In this document: positions 46,683 to 57,629 of the stretch, in pieces
Layout: the number at the start of each line of letters is the position of its first letter
How positions within the stretch are numbered: the stretch's first letter is position 1
Assembly (NCBI GenBank): GCA_030770545.1
Contig: CM061098.1
Location: 7,210,001-7,274,000 of the forward strand
Reading direction: 5' to 3'
Source of the DNA: Macropodus opercularis
Lineage: Eukaryota; Chordata; Actinopteri; Anabantiformes; Osphronemidae
DNA length: 64,000 nucleotides
Program-made: the position numbers and the translations under genes
Notes under the pieces: generated by a model
Databases searched by the model: none
Seen by the model: only the letters and a program-made list of their open reading frames with translations
Told to the model about the DNA's origin: nothing

Positions 46683-48034
46683 AGAGACTGTCGACAGACT
46701 GGACATGTGGCCCTTGAATCTTCTCCATAGTGCCTTGTATATACAGTATGTTGGAATAAGGGTCTGCACTGGTATGTCTCATGACGACCCTGTACATCTC
46801 CTTGTACCTTGTACATTAGAACTTGCAACACTGTCACTTTGCTTTAGAGCAGATTTTGCACATTTTCCCGACAACTAGGCATGTCCCAATTTTTGCACTC
46901 TGTGTTTTTGTTACATGTGACAAACGAGTGAAACTCTCAAAGTGCATTTACCCCAAAGAACCATCAACCTGTATCCCATCTAATATATCAATAATACCTT
47001 GCAAAGAATGTGATGCCTCCCGCTTCCTTAACTTTCCTTGCCTTATGTATGAAAAAAACCCAACAACTCTACATGTAAGAGGAGGAGGAAGGCATTAGGT
47101 AATTCAACAAGCCTGTAGATATAAATACTGTTTGTTGAGTTCCAGTTTTTGAATCCAGTTCTTTGCAAGTAGATGGGATGGTTGAAATTGCCTACCGTAC
47201 AGTGTACATCTCCCTGTGTCTATTCTTTCTGTATAACCCTCTGTACATGGGAACTATCTAGTAAAATAACTTGATCTGTAAATACCATGTTAGGATAAGC
47301 TGTACATTGGTATACCATTGTTTACATAAACTTACTTAGCTCTTTAGTTTTTTGCCAATATATTGCTGTACCATAGTTTTGATTAATGAAAGATGTCTAT
47401 GTACCTTTCTAGTTTATATGGACCTGTTTACCTTGTAAGCCATATAGTTACAATGTACGCAATGCCAGAGTTAGACTGATTTTTGCACTTGGGCCCAGGG
47501 AAAAGTTGGGATTTCAGATTGTTGATCCAGTGATGACAGCAGTCCATGCTACCACGAGGTTTTTGCCAATGAAGATGACACTCAGTGAGTCTTCATCTGT
47601 TAAAGCTGGAGATAGTTGTATCTCTGATGTTCAGTTGGAAGATGATGATTCAAAGTCTGCACTTCTACACATTTACTTGTTTCAATTTATCCCAAATTTG
47701 CATTAATTTTATACTTTTGTATTTAATACCTATGCTGTGTTTGGATCTCCCGGTGCATTAGGAAGCACATACATCAGTCGCACCTGGCCTATTGAGCAGA
47801 GGCGTTGTTTGTTTTGGTCATTCTCTCCATCAATTTTCCTGAGACTTAGTGAAAAGATTGCTGCATTGTGTTGTATTAGAGTGCCTCTGGAGTAGTTGAA
47901 CCACACAGACGTACAGGTTGAAACCTCTTCTTTGTACAAGGGAGCTTTTAAATGCTCCTCCCAGTATTGACCCTATTAAGGTTCTTGTAAATGTTTGTCA
48001 TCATGACCTAATCCCTGAGGAGAGAGAAAATAAA
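46683..48034 (+). other. chic1: 3' UTR of chic1 with Pumilio-type sites
   Basis: The segment is rich in TGTA words. TGTATATA (46736-46743) and TGTAAATA (47277-47284) fit the Pumilio consensus TGTANATA, as does TGTAGATA (47114-47121). AATAAA at 48029-48034 is the best poly(A) signal, giving a 3' UTR near 1.35 kb. A 66-codon frame at 47506-47706 inside it is probably chance. Confidence 0.5.
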
Positions 48035-49262
48035 ATGTTGATTTTGATTTTTCCCATTTTTTTCTTTATTTGAAGCCATTGTGTTTACTGTCGCAGACAA
48101 CTATGTGTTATCTTAGTAAAAACTGATCTTTATTGACCTCTGCACTCACAACTTGCTGCTCTGCCACCAGAAAAGTGGCTATTTGTCATGTTTAACAAGG
48201 TGTTGAATCGTTAACTTTAACAAGATGACCTGCAGTTATTTAACACAGTTAAACCTGCTGCTTTCTAACATATGCCATGGATCAGTGGTTGGAGAACAGA
48301 AAATGAGGGAGCTGTTTTCTACTGTATCCCGCTGCAGCCCCTAAGTCCTGCGGTGTGGGGGACTGAACAGGGCTGTTTTATGGTCCTTTGTTTTTACATC
48401 CTCAGTCTCAGACCTTTCAGTAACTTTTACTGCATCGGGGCTCCAGTAGTTTGTACTGGCTGGGGCTGCTAGTTTTAGTTTAGGGTTGATTTATTTGTTG
48501 TATGATAAGATGTGTCCTCAAGATTTAATATACTTATATTATTTCTATTATTATTATATATTAAATCATACATTATGCTGCTTGACATGACAATAGTAAA
48601 TATTGCAACTTTATTTACAGGAGGGAAATATTGCTCTTGGACAATTACAACAACTTTGAGTTGGGTTTGAGATTAAAGGCTCCGTACACTCGCACAGATA
48701 ATTTCAGCTGTGTGTACATGAGCTATATGAACATTTTACTACTAAAGTGTACCATTCTGTCCAGGTACTGTATTTGCAGGTAGAACACTGATTGGTAACT
48801 ACTGTGTATTTTTACATGTCGGTATGAGCCAGGCTCATTTCTTCCTTCCATACAGTTTCTGTCCACTAGGGGTCACACTGAGACATGGACAACTGGACTT
48901 TCTTGGCAGTTGTATACATCAACCATTACAGTTCAGTAAGTGTTATTATATAAGTGACACAACTAAAAATTCTCCTGTAGCTGCTCATTGTGTAAATAAA
49001 CCAGGAGCAGCTGTAGAAGCTGTGTGAGACTTTAGGCTGAACTTGTAAACTCCTGGAGTTACTTCCTTTAGTTTGTTTGTGCACTTTTGAATAACTTCCT
49101 CCCCATGTTCTATTTTTACAGAAGCACTTTATGTTTCATTATAGTTGAGACAAATGACGTTCTCACAATGCAGTTAGGCGCCAGACATACATGATTTGTT
49201 ATGATTTTATTGAACATATTTAAACTGAACAGGCTCATCCATACATAACCATTATTCCACAG
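48035..49262. other. gap between chic1 and the candidate exons
   Basis: AT-rich, no gene recognised. A second AATAAA (near 48993) could serve a longer chic1 transcript. Confidence 0.4.
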
Positions 49263-49985
49263 CCTCTATTAGAAGTGAAAATTATCAGAAAGTATCATGT
49301 ATTGTTCTTGGATCAATTACATGGCAAGAGACGCCACCGGGAATGTGTTGACACAAAGAATGAGGTAACGCAAAGTTATCTGGACAAGGCCATTAAGAGA
49401 GGAAATGACGAAGAGAAGCACATTTTGCTACAGTGTCAATTTAAGGCAAGTTCACCTCCGTGTTCGTCCTTCAGTGTTTACAAGGCACCCACTTATCAAA
49501 GTACTTAACTATGAGCTATTTTAACTAGTAAAAATAAGTGCAGTGCACATTTAAAGGCATCCGATTAATAAATCATAAGCTGAGGAATGTAAATGTTAAA
49601 TGATACAATTATAGTTCAAGCATCTGTATAAATGGGTCTATTGAATTTTATTATTAAAACAGGAAACAATCACCCAAGATGTTTACAACCAACGCAATTC
49701 CAAAGACATGGTCTATATATTACACACGTTTCCTGTTAGGGTTAGATTTACCGATTATGTTTATGGTTATGGTATCATTGTGTTGCCCAGGTAGTACTGT
49801 ACTGGAGGTATGAGATAGAACGTTTCTCTATCAGCCCATACAGTCAGCAGCTACTGCTATATATAGTAATTCACATCCTCATATATACAACTGTCTACAT
49901 ATCGACTCTTACTACATTTTATTTTGTGTTACAGTTTGTGAAAGCACTTGAATCAAGTGATGACTACCAAAAGATAACAGAAGAG
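49263..49985 (+). other. two phase-compatible candidate exons of an unassigned gene
   Basis: Candidate exon A, 49263-49445, follows ATTATTCCACAG and is open for 61 codons (starts PLLEVKIIRKYHVLF), ending AAG|GCAAGT, the usual GC-type donor; an alternative donor GAG|GTAACG lies at 49364/49365. Candidate exon B, 49935-49985, lies between TTTGTGTTACAG and GTAAGA and encodes FVKALESSDDYQKITEE. Both are phase 0 at each end, and the composition is charged and protein-like. A following acceptor (GTCCTTAG, about 50063) would add a short end (RSIH, stop). I recognise no family and see no clear upstream exons, so this could be a novel gene or a remnant. Confidence 0.3.
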
Positions 49986-50353
49986 GTAAGAAATATATAC
50001 ATAACGCTTTGGAAGAGGATCAAGAGGTTCCAAAAACATTTAATCCTTCCGGTTTGTCCTTAGCGTTCAATCCACTGATTGTCATCACTAATGCACCCTG
50101 ATTAAACGTAGTGTGTTTACACAATTATAGGATCCACTGAGACGAATACCAGCTGACATTGTACTTGTGTCCCCTCGGTTATACACAGGATGCTCTTTGT
50201 GTACACAGACGTTCTGTTTAAAGTGATCGATAAGACTGTAACCAAACAAAAAGATACAAAGGGAAGTGAGTGGCCCAGTCGAAATACAACTGAACAGACC
50301 ACGGGAGTATGTGTGTGTGACAGGAAGGAGAGTGAAGGATAAAAAGTGTCTTG

Positions 50354-50489
50354 CTACACTAGGCTGCCTGGCCAGGACACCACAGTGAGCGTGACTTTGT
50401 TCTTCTGCAGCTTGAGCATTGGGATGAGAGACGAGTTGTTCATTCCCACAGTCGTGGCCCCATTCACAGCCACAATCTCATCACCGCAC
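50354..50489 (-). CDS. lnx2b: lnx exon 10: PDZ4 end and C-terminus
   Basis: Encodes CGDEIVAVNGATTVG through SWPGSLV and the stop. Minus-strand AATAAA at 49923-49918 is one possible poly(A) signal; if used, the 3' UTR would overlap candidate exon B on the plus strand. Confidence 0.93.
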
Positions 50490-53400
50490 CTGGACAGAAG
50501 CACAGGCAAATCACACAGAGTCCGACTAAGACTGGTGAAATGGTGAGTCAGATTAGTTTAAACTTACTTGAGGCGTCCGTCAAAGTGAGCAGGTGTACCA
50601 GGCACAATGGTCTTGATGTAGAAAGGCTGCTGACCGTGGCTCTCCTCATAGCCCCCGACGATGCTGAAGCCCCAGCTCTCATTGTTCGTCTTTTGCAGGA
50701 CGATGTCTCGGCACCAGTGCATGTGGCTGAAACGACAAGGACAGGGTTGGAATGAGCTCTTATACATACAAATGAACATATTACAGTTGAAATGGAGGAA
50801 CAGAATCCATCCTTCCCAGATATTGATATTGCTCTACCTCGGTAATCCCAACCAGCGAGTCCACAGCGGTGTCCAGTTAAGGCTGTCGTCTCGTTGGTCT
50901 TCCGCGGGGTCTAGATCATCCCTGCTGAGAGCCTCCGTGTCCTCCTGGGTGTCCTCAGAGAGGGTCTGGATGACACGGAGCACCACCTGGGACTGAGCAG
51001 TCTGAGCCTTCAGCGCTGAAACTGCCTCATTGTAGGTTAGTTGGGTCAGATCAACCCCGTTAATGCTCAGCAGAACATCACCTGAAGAAACAGACAACGT
51101 TGGACAGGGAACTCTCATCTTTAGGGGATCGATGGGATCAGCATCAGACTAGCATCATATTTAAATCATACCTTTCAAAATATCTTTAAGATCGTTGTTT
51201 AAATACAAAATTCTAGTAAATGTCAGACCACCAGAAGCTGCTTTGTACCTCTTTTGATGGTGCCATCCCGGTGCAGACAGCCAACAGGCTGCACACTTGT
51301 GATGTAAATAGGCAGACGGCTGCGACAATCCCTCCCCCCAGCTATGGTGATGCCGAGGGACAGTCGAGGCTCCTTCTTCAAACTCACAGTCTTCTCCTGG
51401 CTGGAAAACCCAGTTGGGGGGTCCTAAATAAACAACAGCACAATTGATTATTTACAAGAAAACTTTATGAATGTAATAAAAAGTCCACACTTATTGAGGA
51501 TGTCATGCTCCACCAATGCTCCGTAAGACTGACAGTTTTATTCCACTGCAACTTATTTGACATAAAACGCATGAAGTCTGTGCTGCCAATTAACCTGAGC
51601 CTCTCTGGGATCCTTTGACTTAACTGATTCCTCTCGTAGAAACAAATGTGAAACATTTGAGATGGAGCTGAGAAGTAAGGGTAGAGGTAACGTGTGAGGA
51701 TCAACACTAAGCTCTCGTAGTGGAAAAGATGTGTGGAAAATGACAGCTTCAACCAGTCTCTCAGTAAACCATCACAAGGGAAGCTCGGGGGAGGTGGGGC
51801 TCTTCCTCCCCCCAGCAGGGAACCCTACCCCCAGTGTTACCAGCTTTGATCCTCAGCCACCCAAAGAAACAACCAAAAACCAACATAACAGTGGCCCTGT
51901 AACAGCAGAGTGAGCAGCACCCCAGGCCTTTTGATCAGGACAGAGGGAGGCCCCAGAGCAGCGCTTTCATCTCCGCTCACCGATGCAGGTGTGGTGTCTG
52001 CTCCCAAAGCTCTCCTTTCCCAACTCGGGGGTTGTCATACGTTCTGCTGACAGTGTGTGGTGTAATGAGTTTTACTGGAGGAGTAAACCTCACAATTGAC
52101 ACAAATGTCAAATTTATGAAACGCTGCAAGCTAATTTCTGCTTAGCGACGGAACAGGCAGTTAAAATTCCAGCAGTCGGGCTCAAATAAATGGATAGAAT
52201 TTGCCTATAGACACAGGCCAGGGCAGGTCATGTCGTATTCTGTATTTAACATACCTTCATGTACATGGAGTGGCGTCGATAGTACTGCGGCTCAGGAACC
52301 CTCCTGGCTGCTCTGCCATGTTGTCCTTCTCTGGCGCTTCCTCCATCCTCCTGACTCTCTGCAGGTCTCATCACCACAAAGTTGACACGCACCTCACTGG
52401 CCTAAACCCCCAACAAACGAAAAGCAATTGAATTCATGTTACTGCAGACCATAACTGTGAACTGATCTGCTTCCTTCCAGTCAACCTTAGGTGTCCTTAA
52501 AAAGTCAGAGATACATAATACATCTAAATTACTATGTACCCTTGCAAGGATTAAGTGGAGCATCCATGTCATTCAGGTTTTATAGGTGTCAAGGTTCTCT
52601 TTAACCAATAGCAGCTTGAAACAGGTGAAATCAAACTTTAATGTCATTGCATGCTACAGAAAACCAAAACAAATGTGCCATTTGATGCTGAAGGCTTCAA
52701 TTTTATAAAAGTCTTATTTGATCTTATTTAATGTACCTGTATGATCTGGGCAGCGATCTCAGGTGTACCGTGCCTCAGGTCATGGCCGTTAATGGCCAAC
52801 ACTTTGTCATTGTTCCTTAGTTTTCCATCTCTGGCTGCCAAACCACCAGACAGCAGGTCCAAGATGAAAACCCCACTCTCGTCCGATTTACGGATGAGTT
52901 TGATGCCGAGCGGCTCGCTGCGCTGACTCTTCATCAGCATCACCTGCAGGACTGTGCTGGGGTTGTGGTCGGAGGTAGCGTTGCCATGGGGGCTGTGGGA
53001 GGACTGGGTGCCAGAGGAGGTGGTGGATGAAGAAGAAGTAAGATCAGCCCGCAGGTCCCGTGATTTGAAACCTTTCTCCTGCATTACAGTGAGCCTGAGG
53101 AGGGAAGGCTGCTGCAGCACTGCGATGGCTCGGGCGTGAGGCACCGATGCCAAACTGACATCATTTACCTGGAAACACGAAACCACAGGAACAGTCAGAG
53201 GCGAAGGAGCCAAACACCAACAGTGCTATACGCAAGGCATTTCTTTCTGGCAAGCAAAACACTAACTGGTAACTGATGACAAGCTCATATTAGCAGTAGT
53301 CATAGTTTCACATCATAAAAGCAAGTTAGTTCAAGTTGGAGGTTCGTTGGCTTTTGGAGGACACACTGAAGCAGGCGAGCCAGAGCTCAGATAGTTCAGT

Positions 53401-56400
53401 TCCGGCTCATTTTACAGCTGTACCATGTTCCAGAAGAATGAGAGGGTAGAAACCCGAGGAGGACATTGTAGGAATGGAGAAAGTCACAACTTATTACAAT
53501 TTCTGAGCGTGAGCTTCTCTGAGTTTCTAGTTTTAGAAATTTAATTACACATTTGATGACAGCAAACAATTAGCTGATTTAAAAAAAAATATGTCTGCTC
53601 AATAATAATAATAATAATAATAATCATTCAATCAAGTGGTTAGAGGCTCAGAGGTACGATTCCTGGCTTCCCCCAGTCATGTGCCGAAGTGTCCCTGGGC
53701 AAGACACTGAACCCTAAGTTGCCCCCGGTGTGTCAGCTTAATTCACCGGTGTGTGAATGGGTGAATGTGACGCAGTGTCAAAGCGCTTTGAGTACCGATA
53801 GGTAGAAAAGCGCTATACAAATGCAGACCATTTACCATTTACCATCCTCGGTCACAAGCTTTGAGCTGCAGCAAATAGAGCTATAAATTAGTTTCACTTC
53901 CAGAAAACTAAGCCGGGTTTCATTTTAGTTCATCGACTCTTTGAAGACTGAGCCTCTCAGACTGTGACGCAGAAAGTGAATCAGTGACAGCAACCAACTG
54001 CCTTCACTGCTGTGCGGTGTTGTGAGCAGCAATGTTATTAACCACACCTCGCTCCCATGGAGCTTAAACGTGTTTAGCTTGAATGGTGACTTTTATTATT
54101 CACCGTCATAAAGCCCAGTATTTACAGTATCACGACATGCTGTTTGCGTAGAAATGCTTTGAAATATACTGCATCACGCAATGTCACCAGGTCCACACTG
54201 AGGGAGAGAACGAACACTCAGCACTTAGCTAACGAGGTGCTCTCACCTCTAAGATGTGGTCTCCTGGGGCCAGTCTGCCATCACGAGCCGCTAGTGAGTC
54301 CCGGACAATCTCCTGAACGACTATATTCCCCAGCGGCGTGTCTTTGCCCCCCACGATGCGGATGCCGAGCTCCTCCTCCGGCTCCTCTCTGAAGAGCTCC
54401 ACCACGGTGGACTCGGCCACCAGGCTGGACCGCAAGGGTGTGTTGTCTGGAGCGAAGAGAAACAGACAGCAAACAGAGAGATAAACACACGCTCATTGTA
54501 CAGGTATTCTGACATTCCAGCTGCTGCTACTTTCCCATTAACCAACCAAATAAACGTGGTTTAGATCATCTGGTTACTGTTGTTTACTGTAATCAGCTCA
54601 CTGCTCTTTCTTGCCCAATCCAACTTTTTCCAGAGTGACTCTAACAGATGTTAGACATTACATCACACTGTTACTATGACCTGTAAAAACATGTTAAAGT
54701 GAAATGGAATGATTTAAAGCGGGCACTAGGGAGACAATACTTGACTGAACAACATTTACTGATTAAAACAGACGGCCATCGTCATCATTACAATAAAACC
54801 CTATAGTTTATTATTATTAGCTTATATAGTATATATATATGCACTGAATTTCTTATCACAGAGAACTCTGTCCACTAACACAGTGACTGATCTGAGTGTG
54901 AACACAAAGACCCAACAAGTAGCTACACGCCACAGCAGTGCAACCAATCAGTTAAAGCATTACATAGACATGGTGGTAGGTAATACAATACAATGTGTCA
55001 GCACACTGGTATTTTTATATGTAGCTCAACAGTAAATGAATAATTAAAAGCTCAGCTCAATGACCTCCACTTAACCAATAACCAATATGAACAAAATGCA
55101 ATTAATTGTTAATTGTTAATTAACTGATTATTAGGTAAAACATCAGCTGCTCAGTGGACACTGATGTTCGGTTGCCTGGCAACTAGGTTTAAGTTCACAG
55201 GCTGGCTCTCAAGTTGCTTCCAGGGTTTTTCCTCATGTTAAAACATCTGTCGGCTGGTGCATGCTCCTACAGCTGGGCTAGGTTAATGATTCACCTGTGA
55301 CAGACCTCGAGGCTGAAAACTCCAGTAACCACTGTCTGGTGTTTGACAACCACCCCAGTCGGGGGCTTTCCACAAGGGAGTCAGGTTTTCTGCAGATAAA
55401 GCTTAGGTCTTTTAAAGCATTATTCACTGTCACTGCTACACTTGCCCACCAACCAAATCCTTCTTTAAGCATCAGTGATTCAAATTAACAGGAAGGAAGG
55501 GAGCGTAAATCGCTGTTATAACACTGGCTGACGCACTGATAATACGACTCCATACCATCCTCACTTTCTTCGTAGGCAGGATTTATAAGCCCAGGCTCAG
55601 GCTGATCTCTTGTGGGATTTCGAGACAAGACTGCTGGATGTTTAGCATCACTGGGCGAATCCCCATCACTCTTACGTCCCTTTATCTCGTTCCACGATGG
55701 CCTCTTCCTCTTCTCTGCCTCCTCCCTCAATCTTTTAAAAACAGGGCATCTAGAGAAACAGGAAAGTGGAAGAAAGGAGGAGACAATGACACGGGTGATG
55801 ACTAATACTTTCTTTCCATCTAGAACAAAACAGGTGACTATTCATCTTTGAAGCAGCTCTTAAAATAGAAACAGGAAAAAATAATAGTGCTTAATAATAA
55901 GTAATAATAAAAAAGGAGCCCATTTCAGATGAGTAGACAAATTCACTGCACTGCAGTGCCTGGATGAGACAGGTTGAGGCTGATGTTAGTCAGAGTGTTG
56001 GGACGGCTGCTACTCGTGTCTGAACTTTGCCTCCTTGTTGTTTGCACACAGAGGCTGCAGCAGGGAAATCTGCCACCCACAGCCGAGTGTGTCATGGCTG
56101 CTCACTGGGATGATAAGCACCACAACGGTGAAAAACAGGACAAGTGACCTGCAATTCAACTTGAGCTAAATAATTACAGGTGTGTTTATGTGATCATATA
56201 GGCACTGAAATCATGCAGCTTCTAAAGAAAGAAACTAACTTTGCACAGAGCAGAAACAAACACGGTGACGGTTATTTCACATTCTTCGGTGAAATCTAAA
56301 TTCTTCCACCATGACTTAGAACTTATGTTTACTTTCATGTGGAACAGTCTGCACACGGGAGGGTACGAAACATTTAATACGCCCAACAACATAATGCATC

Positions 56401-57507
56401 CAGTAAACTTGAGATAATACCCTGGCATTTAGGTTTGTTTGATGGGGGAAAAATGAGAAGGTTGATACCTCTGTCGAGTCTATATGAGAGCAACGTTCAG
56501 CAGCTGCTCAACTTAGCACAGCGACTGATATTCTGTGTTGTCCAAAGGCTAAATAACGTCCATCTCAGTGAGCATTACAGGCGTTGGCAGGAGGACCTTG
56601 GGAACTAAGCCAAAGACAGACTAGCCTCAGTTTCCTCAGTCTTCAAACTAAGCTAAGCTAAGCAGCTCCAGCCTGTGGTTTCATATTTACTTTATGTGAC
56701 TGTTGTCAACTCTATGTTTCAGCAAATCAAACAAATTTTTCCATTTGCTTTTGACATTTTTCAAATGTTTTGAGGTTTTAGTGGCGAATGAAAACCTAAT
56801 TCAGCTGTAGTAACATGTAATTAACGTGTTTATTTAGCATTATCCAGCTACAAATGAGCTTTGTTCATCTGCCCACTACCTGTTACTAGAATATGGTGGC
56901 TTATCCCTCATATGCCTTGATCTGGATTTGAATCCGTGTTTTGGATCCTCCCCGCTGCTCCCTGTCATACTGATGGAATCCAGGACTCTACACTGCAGTT
57001 CTCTCTCTGACATTAGAAGACTGTATATATTTAATGTCAAAGTTGTAAATGTATGACTGACGTCTCTCTGCTGTAGCAGATTATAAACGTGGGCTATTAC
57101 CTGTTGTGTAGGTGAGGCTGCAGTTCGCACCGCTGCATCTGATGCTGGCACTCTTCATAGTGGGGGCACAGCACCGTCAGCTTGTCCAGGAGGTTCCTCA
57201 CCAGCAGGCTGGAGGGACGGCACTGGTGTAACTGCAGCCGCTGGCGGTCCACAGGGCAGAAGTCCTGCTCTTTCAAGAAGTTACTCAGGCAGAGGAAGCA
57301 GTAAGTGTGGCCACAGGGGGTGTCCATAGGTCTCAGCAGAGGCTGCAGGCAGATGTGGCAAACCAGCTCATCGTCCACCTCATCCTGGTACTCGTACAAG
57401 TGACTGTCCTGGTCCTCGTGCTGCTGACCACACTCCTTACATATCCGCGACCACAACAGACCTGCAGAGCTGATGCCACCGGCAGCTTTGGTTTCCGTTT
57501 TAGCCAT
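50354..57507 (-). CDS. lnx2b: LNX-family RING/PDZ E3 ubiquitin ligase (9 coding exons, 697 aa), probably lnx2b
   Basis: Cytoplasmic E3 ligase; relatives ubiquitinate Numb and, for zebrafish Lnx2b, the homeobox protein Bozozok. Coding exons on the minus strand: 57507-57101, 55749-55556, 54446-54247, 53168-52737, 52401-52255, 51423-51249, 51081-50838, 50726-50568, 50489-50354 (TAG 50356-50354), all in frame. The RING is C50-x2-C53, C65, H67, C70, C73, C84-P-V-D87; Asp at the last ligand is normal for LNX. NPAY sits in GLINPAYEE near residue 190. PDZ1 about 212-300 (ELGIRIVGG), PDZ2 340-424 (PLGIKLIRK), PDZ3 471-558 (SLGITIAGG), PDZ4 606-690 (SWGFSIVGG); the end is VTLTVVSWPGSLV. The family is certain. 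lnx2b is preferred over lnx1 by linkage to cdx4/chic1, about 60%. Confidence 0.93.
50568..50726 (-). CDS. lnx2b: lnx exon 9: PDZ4, first part
   Basis: Encodes WCRDIVLQKTNNESWGFSIV through PAHFDGRLK. Donor GTAAGT. Confidence 0.93.
50838..51081 (-). CDS. lnx2b: lnx exon 8: end of PDZ3 and acidic linker
   Basis: Encodes GDVLLSINGVDLTQLTYNEA, then an acidic linker ending WTRWLGLPR. Donor GTAGAG. Confidence 0.92.
51249..51423 (-). CDS. lnx2b: lnx exon 7: PDZ3, first part
   Basis: Encodes KTVSLKKEPRLSLGITIAGG through GCLHRDGTIKR. Donor GTACAA. Confidence 0.92.
52255..52401 (-). CDS. lnx2b: lnx exon 6: end of PDZ2 and linker
   Basis: Encodes ASEVRVNFVVMRP, then a charged linker ending QYYRRHSMYMK. 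Phase 0, donor GTATGT. Confidence 0.9.
52737..53168 (-). CDS. lnx2b: lnx exon 5: end of PDZ1, linker, PDZ2
   Basis: 432 nt, phase 0. VNDVSLASVPHARAIAVL completes PDZ1; a Ser/Thr-rich linker follows; PDZ2 starts VLQVMLMKSQRSEPLGIKL. Confidence 0.93.
53601..53623. repeat. (AAT)n microsatellite beside the SINE
   Basis: About seven AAT units immediately before the SINE head. Confidence 0.8.
53630..53845 (+). mobile_element. tRNA-derived SINE in lnx intron 4
   Basis: The head reads as a tRNA-like promoter: TGGTTAGAGGCTC as A box and GGTACGATTCC as B box. The body contains GTGTCCCTGGGCAAGACACT and GGTGTGTGAATGGGTGAATG. The tail AAAGCGCTATACAAATGCAG then CCATTTACCATTT is a LINE-like 3' end very common in spiny-rayed fish genomes. 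It is inserted in plus orientation, antisense to lnx, next to an (AAT)n run (53601-53623). I cannot assign the exact SINE family. Confidence 0.75.
54247..54446 (-). CDS. lnx2b: lnx exon 4: PDZ1, first part
   Basis: Encodes STVVELFREEPEEELGIRI through RDGRLAPGDHILE. The carboxylate-binding loop is ELGI. Donor GTGAGA. Confidence 0.92.
55556..55749 (-). CDS. lnx2b: lnx exon 3: linker with NPAY Numb-binding motif
   Basis: Starts CPVFKRLREEAEKRKRP (basic linker) and ends NPAYEESEDG. NPAY is the phosphotyrosine-binding-domain ligand through which LNX1 binds Numb. Donor GTATGG. Confidence 0.9.
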
Positions 57508-57629
57508 TGGCTGATGCTATAGTTGCTATAGTTCAGAAGGTTATGTCTGCATGTCCACAACTGAATCAATTTGACGGTGAAAATGATCCAGAGCCAACAA
57601 TGTCATCTCCGCGTCTTCATTTTGATTTT
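57101..57629 (-). CDS. lnx2b: lnx exon 2: 5' UTR end, start codon and RING domain
   Basis: An acceptor (TCTCTCTACAG) ends at 57630. Coding starts at 57507 (MAKTETKAAGG), residues 1-135 plus two bases. The upstream part has two short uORFs, 57620-57603 and 57606-57541, overlapping by ATGA. Donor GTAATA. The RING is followed by the CPHYEEC zinc-binding pair typical of LNX. Confidence 0.9.
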
